This document shows positions 1-6,948 of a DNA stretch of 17,055 bases, one piece after another. Every line of letters starts with the position of its first letter. The stretch's first letter is position 1. Both the position numbers and the translations under genes were made by a program. The notes beneath the pieces were generated by a model. It saw only the letters and a program-made list of their open reading frames with translations. It did not search any database and was not told the DNA's origin. Source of the DNA: 2-12-FULL-65-11 sp049679965 (GTDB lineage Bacteria > Acidobacteriota > Vicinamibacteria > Vicinamibacterales > CAVVIG01); NCBI GenBank assembly GCA_049679965.1, contig JBAUGX010000094.1, positions 1-17,055 on the forward strand, in the 5' to 3' direction.

Positions 1-851
1 GGGCACGCGCGGGGGGCCGGGCGGGCGAAGGTGCCCCGGCGCTCGTCGTCGCGCGCCGGGTCGATTTCCACATCAAGGGCAACTCGTTCTCCCGCTGGAA
101 GCATCGTCAGGTGGATTGCTTCGTCGCGGCGTCCGAAGCGATCCGTCAGATGCTCCTCGCCGACGGCGTGCCGGCCGACCGGACGGTGACGGTTCACGAA
201 GGGATCGACATCGATCATGTCGTGGCGGCGCCGCCCGTCAGCCTGCACGAGACGCTCTGGCTGCCCCACCACGCGCCCATCGTCGGCAACGTCGCCGCGC
301 TCGAGCCGCACAAGGGCCAGCGGCATCTAATCGAAGCCGCCCACCTGGTCGTCCGCGAGATCCCCGACGCACGGTTCGTCATCCTCGGCGAGGGCGCGCT
401 CAGGGAGCATCTGGAGCGGCAGGTGCACGAGTACCATCTCGACAAGCACGTCATGCTGCCAGGCTTTCGCACCGACGTGCTCGGCTGCATCAAGGGATTC
501 GACCTGTTCGTGATGAGCTCGATCACCGAAGGGCTGGGGACGTCGCTGCTCGACGCCATGGCGTGCCGGCGCGCGATCGTGGCCACACGTGCCGGCGGCA
601 TTCCGGAGGTGGTCGAGGACGGCGTCACGGGACTGCTGGTGGCGCCACGCGACCACGGGGCAATGGCCGAAGCGATCGTCAGACTGCTGACCGACGAAGG
701 GCTGCGTCGGCGGATGGGAGAAGCCGGCTTCGTCCGCGTGTCCGAGCGGTTCACCGTCGAGCGGATGGTCGCCGAAACCGCCGCGGTGTACGCGCGCGTG
801 GCCGGCAGAGGCCACGTAGCGGACATTGAGAATCAGCCCTCGGCCCCTTGA
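1..851 (+). CDS. GT4-family glycosyltransferase, 5'-truncated by the window edge
   Basis: The frame is open from base 3 to the TGA at 849-851, so about 282 C-terminal residues are visible and the true start lies upstream. The GTG at 111 is internal, because the residues before it (RVDFHIKGNSFSRWK) already look like the GT4 pattern that precedes the AASEAIRQML helix. The C-terminal Rossmann half is clear: VGNVAALEPHKGQRHLIEAA, then FVILGEG, then the donor-sugar motif TEGLGTSLLDAMAC and AGGIPEVVEDGVTGLLV. The usual EX7E pair is E (528-530) and D (552-554), so it is EX7D here. The family transfers a sugar from an activated donor, typically to a lipid or polysaccharide in the cytoplasm. The acceptor cannot be read from sequence. 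The last 101 bases overlap the convergent TIGR02757 gene. Confidence 0.9.
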   Translation, partial: ARAGGRAGEGAPALVVARRVDFHIKGNSFSRWKHRQVDCFVAASEAIRQMLLADGVPADRTVTVHEGIDIDHVVAAPPVSLHETLWLPHHAPIVGNVAALEPHKGQRHLIEAAHLVVREIPDARFVILGEGALREHLERQVHEYHLDKHVMLPGFRTDVLGCIKGFDLFVMSSITEGLGTSLLDAMACRRAIVATRAGGIPEVVEDGVTGLLVAPRDHGAMAEAIVRLLTDEGLRRRMGEAGFVRVSERFTVERMVAETAAVYARVAGRGHVADIENQPSAP

Positions 852-1644
852 ACCCGCAGGCGTTCATCATGCCGAGGTGGCAGAGCGCGAAGTCGTACCT
901 CACCGGATCATCCCGGTCGAGGACGCGTAGCGACGCCGTGATGTCTCGCGCCATGGCCCACCCCGGGCTGGTGTAGCGCGTCAGACCCAGGCATCGGCCC
1001 ACTCGAATGACGTGGGTGTCGAGGGGGACCACCAGCTTTGCGGGCGACACCCGGGCCCACACGCCCAGGTCGAGGGCATCCTTGCGAACCATCCAGCGGA
1101 GAAACAGGTTCAGCCGCTTGCAGGCGCTGCCGGCCGCGGGCCGCGGAAAGAAGTAGTTGACGCCGGGCCCGTTGGGGACGCGCCCGTACACCGCCTTCAC
1201 GTCGAGAGAAAGCGCTCTGGTCGAGAAACTGTCGAGCGCGCCCTCGATGTCGTCGGCTTCGGGATCGTAGCCCTCGAGGAAAAAGCCTTCTATCGAGCCC
1301 GCACGATCGATCATCTGGCGCATCATCCACACGAGCGCGGCCAGATCGACGCCGCGCGTCCAGCGATGGACCAGACCGGCGTAGGCCCCGGCGTGATGCC
1401 CGGGATCGAAGCTGCGCACGTAGGCCGCCGGCTCGGATCCCATGATCGCCAGCAGCCGCTCGATCGACTGCAGCACGCTCGCGACCCGTCCGAAGGCGAG
1501 CGCCGCGGCGCAGAAGCCCACGACCTCGCGATCGTCAGGCCGCTCGAACCGCCGCACGATCTGGATGGGATCGGCCGCCGACGCGGGATAGTTGAAGCTC
1601 TCGTACAGCGTGTCGAGCGCCGGCTTCAGCGCATCAATGTGCAC
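751..1644 (-). CDS. TIGR02757 / DUF2400 family protein
   Basis: The 297-residue product from the GTG at 1642-1644 carries the marks of this uncharacterised bacterial family: DPIQIVRRFERPDDREVVGF near the N-terminus, AALAFGRVASVLQSIERLL, the middle KRLNLFLRWMVRKD, LVVPLDTHVIRVGRCLGL, and the Cys-containing end MMNACGFKG...CPLRGLC. The central part resembles the helix-hairpin-helix DNA glycosylase fold (LDTHVIRVGRCLGL is like the EndoIII region), so a nucleic-acid role is possible but unproved. An ATG at 1666-1668 is also in frame. It would add eight residues (MQISDCRF) that are entirely encoded by the 7-bp repeat in the spacer, so I prefer the GTG. The C-terminus overlaps the convergent glycosyltransferase gene by 101 bp. 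Confidence 0.85.
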   Translation of the reverse strand: MHIDALKPALDTLYESFNYPASAADPIQIVRRFERPDDREVVGFCAAALAFGRVASVLQSIERLLAIMGSEPAAYVRSFDPGHHAGAYAGLVHRWTRGVDLAALVWMMRQMIDRAGSIEGFFLEGYDPEADDIEGALDSFSTRALSLDVKAVYGRVPNGPGVNYFFPRPAAGSACKRLNLFLRWMVRKDALDLGVWARVSPAKLVVPLDTHVIRVGRCLGLTRYTSPGWAMARDITASLRVLDRDDPVRYDFALCHLGMMNACGFKGPRADSQCPLRGLCRPRARTPRRFRRPSARR

Positions 1645-1678
1645 AAATCTGCAATCTGAAATCTGCAATCTGCAATGT
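1645..1678. repeat. 7-bp periodic repeat, NAATCTG type, in a divergent spacer
   Basis: Four and a half units of an AATCTG-containing heptamer lie head to tail (AAATCTG, CAATCTG, AAATCTG, CAATCTG, CAATG). They fill the gap between the divergent TIGR02757 and penicillin acylase genes. The array runs into a possible ATG of the minus-strand gene and ends five bases before the -10-like TATGAT of the plus-strand gene. Confidence 0.85.
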
Positions 1679-1682
1679 TGGC

Positions 1683-1695
1683 TATGATTCTGTCA
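1683..1695 (+). promoter_or_regulatory. Putative -10 box placed for a leaderless transcript
   Basis: TATGAT at 1683-1688 is followed by TTCTGTC and then the ATG at 1695. A start site about seven bases past the -10 would fall on the A of the ATG, and no Shine-Dalgarno sequence is present, so the mRNA may be leaderless. There is no convincing -35 hexamer at 16-18 bp spacing; that position is occupied by the AATCTG repeat. Confidence 0.4.
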
Positions 1696-4337
1696 TGCGT
1701 CGACGCTCGGCGAAAGCGCTCGCGTTCCTCGTCGTAGCACTCGCCGTTCTGGCCGTCGCGGGCTACGGGTATCTCCGCCGCTCGCTTCCGGTCATGGACG
1801 GTGTCGTCTCGGTCGCCGGCCTGTCCTCGCCCATCGAGATCGTCCGAGACGCCGACGCGATCCCACACATCGTCGCAGCCACGAAATTGGACGCGCTGTT
1901 CGGGCTTGGTTACGTGCACGCGCAGGACCGGCTGTGGCAAATGGAAGTGCAGCGGCGCATCGGCCACGGCCGCCTGGCCGAGATCTTCGGGCCCGCGGCC
2001 GTCCCGCAGGACCGGTTTCTCCGTACGGTCGGCTTCGGCCGCGCGGCGGCCTCGGCGTGGACGTCGACACCCGATTGGGCGAAGGAGCAGATCAACGCGT
2101 ACGTGGCCGGCGTGAACGCGTTTGTCTCCACCCACCACGGCAGCCGATTGCCGCCCGAATTCACGCTGCTTGGCTTCGAGCCCGAGCCATGGACCGGCAT
2201 CGACGTCCTCGTGTGGGTCAAGATGATGGCGTGGGACTTGAGCGCCAACTACTCGTTCGAGCTCTTGCGTCACGACCTCGTCCGGCTCGTGGGTGTCGAC
2301 CGGATGCGCCAGCTCATGCCGCCGTACGCACCTGGCGGCTTGAGCATCCTCAGTCGACGCGACGTCGACGCGCTTCCCGACACGCTTCCCGCCCCCGAAG
2401 AGCCTGAGGCCCCCGAAGAGCCTGAGGACGACGGAGACAAACCTGCGACTCGGTCAAAGTCGGCTTCCTCCTCCCCTCCTTCGTGGGGTCCGCCTTCCGC
2501 TCCGCTGTCGTGGGGTCCGCCTTCAGGCGGACCTTCCTCCTGGTCCGCAGCGCTTTTCTCGAGCCTGGCGCAGGGCGAACCGGCGGTCCGCGACTTTCTG
2601 CTCGGCGGCGGCAGGACCGAGGCACTTGGCTCGAACAATTGGGTCGTCGACGGATCGCTCACGGCGAGCGGCAAGCCGCTGCTCGCCAACGATCCGCATC
2701 TCGGCACCAAGCTGCCGTCAACGTGGTACCTGGCGCACCTTTCAGCCGGCGATTTCGACGTAATCGGCGCGACGCTGCCCGGCGTGCCGGCCGTGGCACT
2801 CGGGCGCAACCGCTTCATCGCGTGGGGGACCACCAACGTAGCGGCCGACGTCGAGGACCTCTACCTCGAGCGCCTCGATGCCACCGGGCGATTTGCCGAG
2901 TACCGCGGCGAGCTGGAGCCGCTGACGATCTTCAACGAGATCATCAGGGTCAAGGGCGGCACACCGATCATGATCGACGTCCGAGCGACCCGGCACGGGC
3001 CCCTGATATCCGACGCGATCAACGCCACGAACGCCGCGCTCGGAACCGAGCCCAAACCAGCTCCGCTCGAGCCCCTGGCCTTCCGGTGGACGGCGCTCGA
3101 TCCCGACGACACGACTCTGCCGTCGTTTCTGAAACTGAACGACGCACGTAACTGGGACGACTTCACGACTGCCCTCCGCGATTTCGTCGTCCCGTCGCAG
3201 AATTTCGTGTACGCCGACGTTGACGGCCACATCGGCTACTACGCCCCGGGACGGATCCCGATCCGGGCCGGGGGCGACGGCTCAGTGCCCATTGAGGGCT
3301 GGAGCGGCGAAACGGAATGGATCGACTGGGTGCCGTTCGACGAACTGCCACACCTCTACGATCCCCCCGAGCACTTCATCGTCACCGCCAACAATCGCCC
3401 GGCGCCGTCCGCCTATCCACACCAGCTCGGCCGTGAGTGGCCCGAGCCGTACCGGGCGCAGCGCATCACCGACCTGCTCAGCCAGCGCCGCGCGCTCACA
3501 CCCGATGATTTCGCGGAGATTCAGGCGGACACGCGGTCTCTCCATGCCGGCGTGCTGCTGCCAATCCTGATGGCTCGCGCCCGTCCAGAGACGGTCGCCG
3601 ACCAGGAGGCGCTCACGATTCTGCGACAGTGGAACGGAGATGCCCGAGGCGATCTTGCCGCGCCGGCGATCTTCGAAGCCTGGTTTCTCAAGGTTGGGCC
3701 AGGGCTCGTCGGCGACGATCTGGGACCGCGGGTGCTCGAGACCTACCAGGGACGCTTCAGCTTCCTCACGCGCTTTCTCGTCAGCACGCTCGGGTCTCCG
3801 CGCGTGAGGGAGGACGCTCCGCTGGCCAACCGCCCCGCGCCCCTGGAGAGCCCCTGGTGCGACGATGTGCGGACGCCGGGGGTGCGGGAGACATGCGACG
3901 AAGCCGTGACGAAGGCACTGCACGAGGCCGTGGTCGATCTGACGGCGCGGCTGGGTCGTGACATGGCGCACTGGCGGTGGGACGCCGTGCACCGCGCGGT
4001 CTTCCCGCATCAGCTCGATGCCGTCACCGTGCTGCGGCCGATCCTCAGCCGGTCGATCCCGACCGGCGGCGACTGGAGCACTGTGAATGTCGGGACGGTG
4101 GCCATCGATCGCCCGTACGAACAGCGTTCCGTCGCCGGCTACCGCGAGATCATCGATCTCTCATCGAGGAACGACAACCGGTTCATCGATGCCCTTGGCG
4201 AATCAGGGCACGTGCTGTCTCGCCGCTATGACGACTTTCTCAAGGACTGGCAGGCGGTGAAGTACAGGAAGATGCGGACGGACAGGACGGACGTCGAGGC
4301 AGGCGCGATCGGACATCTGCGGCTCACGCCTCGTTAG
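1695..4337 (+). CDS. Penicillin acylase family protein (N-terminal Ser hydrolase)
   Basis: This 880-residue protein belongs to the Ntn-hydrolase penicillin amidase family, in which a precursor is cut into alpha and beta chains and the new N-terminal Ser attacks an amide (penicillin, acyl-homoserine lactone or another acylated substrate). Residues about 7-26 form a hydrophobic signal or anchor segment, so the enzyme is likely periplasmic. The alpha chain has DAIPHIVA and LGYVHAQDRLWQMEVQRR. The predicted catalytic Ser is residue 313 (codon 2631-2633) in LGSNNWVV, followed by ANDPHL, then VTANNRPAP near 567, which resembles the oxyanion Asn region. Residues about 233-290, just before the Ser, are a Pro/Glu then Ser/Pro/Trp/Gly-rich stretch encoded by tandem repeats. 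This is the spacer removed in relatives. The substrate cannot be assigned. The stop lies two bases from the convergent gene remnant. Confidence 0.92.
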   Translation: MRRRSAKALAFLVVALAVLAVAGYGYLRRSLPVMDGVVSVAGLSSPIEIVRDADAIPHIVAATKLDALFGLGYVHAQDRLWQMEVQRRIGHGRLAEIFGPAAVPQDRFLRTVGFGRAAASAWTSTPDWAKEQINAYVAGVNAFVSTHHGSRLPPEFTLLGFEPEPWTGIDVLVWVKMMAWDLSANYSFELLRHDLVRLVGVDRMRQLMPPYAPGGLSILSRRDVDALPDTLPAPEEPEAPEEPEDDGDKPATRSKSASSSPPSWGPPSAPLSWGPPSGGPSSWSAALFSSLAQGEPAVRDFLLGGGRTEALGSNNWVVDGSLTASGKPLLANDPHLGTKLPSTWYLAHLSAGDFDVIGATLPGVPAVALGRNRFIAWGTTNVAADVEDLYLERLDATGRFAEYRGELEPLTIFNEIIRVKGGTPIMIDVRATRHGPLISDAINATNAALGTEPKPAPLEPLAFRWTALDPDDTTLPSFLKLNDARNWDDFTTALRDFVVPSQNFVYADVDGHIGYYAPGRIPIRAGGDGSVPIEGWSGETEWIDWVPFDELPHLYDPPEHFIVTANNRPAPSAYPHQLGREWPEPYRAQRITDLLSQRRALTPDDFAEIQADTRSLHAGVLLPILMARARPETVADQEALTILRQWNGDARGDLAAPAIFEAWFLKVGPGLVGDDLGPRVLETYQGRFSFLTRFLVSTLGSPRVREDAPLANRPAPLESPWCDDVRTPGVRETCDEAVTKALHEAVVDLTARLGRDMAHWRWDAVHRAVFPHQLDAVTVLRPILSRSIPTGGDWSTVNVGTVAIDRPYEQRSVAGYREIIDLSSRNDNRFIDALGESGHVLSRRYDDFLKDWQAVKYRKMRTDRTDVEAGAIGHLRLTPR
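2391..2426 (+). repeat. 18-bp perfect tandem duplication inside the acylase gene
   Basis: GCCCCCGAAGAGCCTGAG occurs twice with no gap (2391-2408 and 2409-2426). It encodes APEEPE twice in frame, at the start of the low-complexity spacer of the acylase precursor. Confidence 0.95.
2481..2533 (+). repeat. REP-like palindromic repeat inside the acylase spacer
   Basis: TCGTGGGGTCCGCCTTC occurs perfectly at 2481-2497 and again at 2508-2524, offset by 27 bp (nine codons), so SWGPPSAPL is followed by SWGPPSGGP. The second copy runs into GGTCCGCCTTCAGGCGGACC (2514-2533), with 9-bp arms GGTCCGCCT and AGGCGGACC around TC. The look is that of an intergenic REP-type palindrome rather than ordinary coding sequence, yet the frame stays open through it. 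Confidence 0.8.
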
Positions 4338-4339
4338 TT

Positions 4340-4648
4340 TCACCTGGCCGCTTTCAACTTCTCCTGAAATTCCGGATACGTCGTCTCGGCGCCGCCGCGC
4401 GTGGCGATCTCAGGCAGATTCTGTTGACTGCGGAACCCCGTGAGGAACGGGTTCTCGCCCGGCAGGAAGTGCGGCACGGCGCCGCGCTTCTGATTGGGAA
4501 GCTCGACAACTGCCACACACGGGTACAGCAGTTGTTGGGGCGTGAGCGGACGAGGATTGAGCTGCATGTTGGTCGTTTTGACGAGCGGTTCGGTCAGATA
4601 CACCGGATCGGCCGTGTAGGTGACGTTCGTCAGGACGCGGCGCTGGTA
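4340..4648 (-). pseudogene. C-terminal remnant of an unrecognised protein
   Basis: Reading on the minus strand, the frame opens right after a TGA (4649-4651). It runs YQRRVLTNVTYTADPVYLTE, then NMQLNPRP, then HFLPGENPFLTGF and ATRGGAETTYPEFQEKL, to a TGA at 4340-4342. There is no ATG before the middle and no ribosome binding site. A GTG at 4601-4603 would give 87 residues but would cut into what looks like well-formed protein sequence before it. The composition and the ordered beta-rich motifs suggest the tail of a larger secreted protein whose 5' part has been lost. It lies 12 bp after the HTH gene, at the end of the pyr operon. The family is not identified with certainty. A small intact gene using the GTG is the alternative. 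Confidence 0.5.
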
Positions 4649-4660
4649 TCAACAAGAGCC

Positions 4661-4948
4661 TCACTCGCCACTCACCTCAATCCGAATCTGGGCTTCGTAC
4701 AACCGGGTGCCCCGGCACGAGGGACACTTCCCGGGTTTCAGGAGTTTGTCTTCGCCGAAGGTGAATCCGCACGCACGACATCGGGCGGGCTCGATGACGA
4801 CGCGATGGCCTGCGGCCTGCGCGGTGCGAATCACGTGGCGGAGATCTTCCTGCACGTCTCCGCGCCTGAGGCCCAGATCGCGGGCGAGCGACGACACGGA
4901 CCGCGGCTGGACGGTCAGCAGCTTGAGCAGGTCTCGACGGAATGCCAT
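4661..4948 (-). CDS. HTH plus zinc-ribbon predicted transcriptional regulator (COG3357-like)
   Basis: The product is 95 residues. Residues about 4-50 (RRDLLKLLTVQPRSVSSLAR then LRRGDVQEDLRHVIRTA) look like a winged helix-turn-helix. Residues 57-78 carry two Cys pairs (C57xxC60 and C75xxC78) with the spacing of a zinc ribbon. This matches the layout of the small COG3357 proteins, HTH fused to a Zn ribbon, best known from archaea. It starts 29 bp after the pyrE-like stop and is probably co-transcribed with the pyr operon. The upstream gap is a 7-bp repeat and no Shine-Dalgarno sequence is apparent. A DNA-binding role is inferred from the domain pair; the target is unknown, and regulating or sensing pyrimidine synthesis is only a guess from position. 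Confidence 0.75.
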   Translation of the reverse strand: MAFRRDLLKLLTVQPRSVSSLARDLGLRRGDVQEDLRHVIRTAQAAGHRVVIEPARCRACGFTFGEDKLLKPGKCPSCRGTRLYEAQIRIEVSGE

Positions 4949-4959
4949 CGTTGGCAGGC

Positions 4960-4976
4960 TTGAGACTTCAGACTTC
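4960..4976. repeat. Short 7-bp repeat, GAGACTT/CAGACTT type
   Basis: Two heptamers (TGAGACT, TCAGACT) lie between the HTH gene and the pyrE-like gene. They are the same family as the arrays at 5609-5643 and 16582-16642. Confidence 0.7.
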
Positions 4977-4977
4977 G

Positions 4978-5607
4978 TCAGAATCTGGTAATCGGCGTGC
5001 CGGCCTTACAGAGTGGACAGTCGGCGGCTTTGTAGTTGGGCGGCGCCTTGTACCCTGCGAGCGCGATGTTGGGAACACCCGGACCGCTGACGGCCTCCAG
5101 GCGATCGTAAATCTCCACGGTCGCTAGCACGATGGCCCCCGCTTCCCGCAGCAGCGCCGCGCAGCGGGAGAAAGTCTCTCCAGTGTTCCGCACGTCGTCG
5201 GCCAGGAGCACACGCTTGCCGCGGACCTCATCAGCGTAGAACGCCCGAAGCGCGAGCACGCCGGAGCGGTCGTAGGTGAACGGTGCGAAGCTGCAGGCGG
5301 GATGTGTGAGGCTGCGCTTGCTGTCGAGCAGCCCCGCGATCGTGTGCGCCAGCAGGGCCCCGCCCGTCACCGGCCCGGCGACCACCTGCGTCTGCTGCAC
5401 AAGGTCCGGCGGCAGCACGTCGATGAGGTCCTGCGCAAAGCGCCAGATCGTCGACGGGTGGCGGAACAAATGGTGCGCGTTGAGGTACGCGCGGCCGTGA
5501 TAGCCGTTCCCATAGTCGAAGTGCCCGTCCATCATCAGGACGCCAGAATCCTGAAGATCCTGCAGCGCTTTGTCACGGGCATCCGCTCGTCGATCGAGGG
5601 TAGGCAT
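4978..5607 (-). CDS. pyrE: Orotate phosphoribosyltransferase (PyrE-like)
   Basis: This 209-residue type I phosphoribosyltransferase is predicted to join orotate to PRPP to form OMP, the fifth step of UMP synthesis. It has GHFDYGNGYHGRAYLNAHHL at residues 28-47, the position of the GHFxLxSGxHS element of OPRTs. AGPVTGGALLAHTIAGLL spans about 77-94, and the PRPP loop is LLADDVRNTGET at 134-145. The tail CPLCKAGTPI (197-206) resembles the CPLCREGVP tail I recall in Thermus PyrE. The catalytic loop before the PRPP site lacks the usual Lys-rich KxxKxHG look, so the enzyme is divergent and another phosphoribosyltransferase activity cannot be excluded. Its place nine bases after pyrC in a pyr operon argues for PyrE. 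No good ribosome binding site is seen because the upstream gap is repeat. Confidence 0.75.
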   Translation of the reverse strand: MPTLDRRADARDKALQDLQDSGVLMMDGHFDYGNGYHGRAYLNAHHLFRHPSTIWRFAQDLIDVLPPDLVQQTQVVAGPVTGGALLAHTIAGLLDSKRSLTHPACSFAPFTYDRSGVLALRAFYADEVRGKRVLLADDVRNTGETFSRCAALLREAGAIVLATVEIYDRLEAVSGPGVPNIALAGYKAPPNYKAADCPLCKAGTPITRF

Positions 5608-5608
5608 G

Positions 5609-5643
5609 TTCAGACTTCAGACTTCAGACTTCAGACTTGAGAC
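5609..5643. repeat. Five tandem heptamers, TTCAGAC, spanning the end of pyrC
   Basis: TTCAGAC occurs four times in a row (5609-5636), followed by TTGAGAC. The pyrC stop codon (5617-5619 on the minus strand) lies inside the array and the pyrE-like ATG (5605-5607) sits one base outside it. The repeat therefore forms both the spacer and the last codons of pyrC. Confidence 0.92.
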
Positions 5644-6948
5644 TTGTGAGCTCACGTCTTCATTTACGTACACGACCCGTCCTCCGACGATGGTGGCCGC
5701 GACACCGCCTCTGAGCTGCCAGCCGTCAAACGGCGTGTTCTTCGACTTCGAGCGCATGCGCTCGGCCGACACCGTCACGGGCAGATCCGGGGCGAGGATG
5801 GTGATGTCGGCCGGCGCGCCCTCGGCCAGCGAGCCGCCCGCCACCTTCAGGATCCGCGCGGGGTTGACCGACAGCAGATCGACCAGCCTCGAAAGCGAGA
5901 CGACGCCGGGATGCACGAGGCGATCGAGACAGAGCGACACCGCCGTCTCGAGGCCCGTGATGCCGAACGGCGCGTGATCGAACTCAACGCGCTTCTCGTC
6001 GTAATGATGCGGCGCGTGGTCGGTGGCAATCACGTCAATCGAGCCGTCGGCGAGGCCCGCCAGCATGGCGTCGCGATCGGCCGTCTCGCGCAGCGGCGGG
6101 TTCATCTTGACGTTGGTGTCGTAGGGGATGGGGGCCGTCAGCATGTCGTCAGTCAGGACGAAATGGTGCGGCGTCACTTCGCAGGTGACATGGATGCCCC
6201 GCGCCTTCCCGTGTCGGACGGCGTCGAGCGTCTGCCGTGCGCTCATGTGCGCGATGTGGACGCGGCCGTGGGTCAGGCCCGCCAGCGAGATGTCGCGCTG
6301 GGCCATGATCGACTCGGCCTCACCCGGGATGCCGCGCAGTCCGAGGGTGGACGCGTGAAACCCCTCGTGGGCGACGCCGTCGGCCTTGAGCGTCTGCTCC
6401 TCGCAGTGTTCGATGACCGGGATGTCGAACATCCCCGCGTACTCGAGCGCGCGCCGCATGAGCAGCGCCGTCGCCACCGGCCGCCCATCGTCGGTGATGG
6501 CCACGCAGCCGGCCTGCTTCAGCTCGGCGATGTCGGCGAGCTGCTCCCCCTGCTGACCGCGAGAGACGGCACCAATGGGATACACACGAGCAAGGTGGGC
6601 CTCGGCCGCCTTCTTCAGAATGAACTCGGTGACGCCGGCGTTGTCGTTCACCGGACTGGTGTTCGGCATGCACGCGACCGCGGTGAATCCGCCGGCCACG
6701 GCCGCCGCCGTGCCGGTGGCCACGGTCTCTTTGTGCTCCTGCCCCGGCTCGCGCAGATGCACGTGCATGTCGATCAGGCCAGGACAGACGATCAGTCCAG
6801 CGGGTAACTCGATGACCGTCGTGCCCGGTTCGACCGACAGGTCTCGACCGACGCGGGCGATGCGATCGCCGTCGATGAGCACGTCGAACATGCCGTCGCG
6901 GCCGTTGGCCGGATCCACGACGCGTCCACCCTTCAGCAACCGCCGCAT
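5617..6948 (-). CDS. pyrC: Dihydroorotase, type I zinc amidohydrolase
   Basis: The 443-residue enzyme cyclises carbamoyl aspartate to dihydroorotate, step three of pyrimidine synthesis. The first metal motif is H62-V-H64-LREPGQEH, and ATDHAPH includes the late metal ligand at about residue 310. MNPPLRE and GITGLETAVSLCL are also typical. Its length and LREPG motif place it with the 420-450-residue class that commonly accompanies a catalytic aspartate transcarbamoylase. The start ATG directly follows the pyrB stop with no gap, and GGAGGAGG in the last codons of pyrB provides a good ribosome binding site. The last residues (SSQVSSLKSEV) are encoded by the heptamer repeat and are unlikely to matter for the fold. 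Confidence 0.96.
   Translation of the reverse strand: MRRLLKGGRVVDPANGRDGMFDVLIDGDRIARVGRDLSVEPGTTVIELPAGLIVCPGLIDMHVHLREPGQEHKETVATGTAAAVAGGFTAVACMPNTSPVNDNAGVTEFILKKAAEAHLARVYPIGAVSRGQQGEQLADIAELKQAGCVAITDDGRPVATALLMRRALEYAGMFDIPVIEHCEEQTLKADGVAHEGFHASTLGLRGIPGEAESIMAQRDISLAGLTHGRVHIAHMSARQTLDAVRHGKARGIHVTCEVTPHHFVLTDDMLTAPIPYDTNVKMNPPLRETADRDAMLAGLADGSIDVIATDHAPHHYDEKRVEFDHAPFGITGLETAVSLCLDRLVHPGVVSLSRLVDLLSVNPARILKVAGGSLAEGAPADITILAPDLPVTVSAERMRSKSKNTPFDGWQLRGGVAATIVGGRVVYVNEDVSSQVSSLKSEV

Noticed and set aside
1626..2273. Long antisense ORFs opposite the acylase and other genes
   Set aside because: High GC makes stop-free antisense frames common; none has recognisable motifs or start signals.
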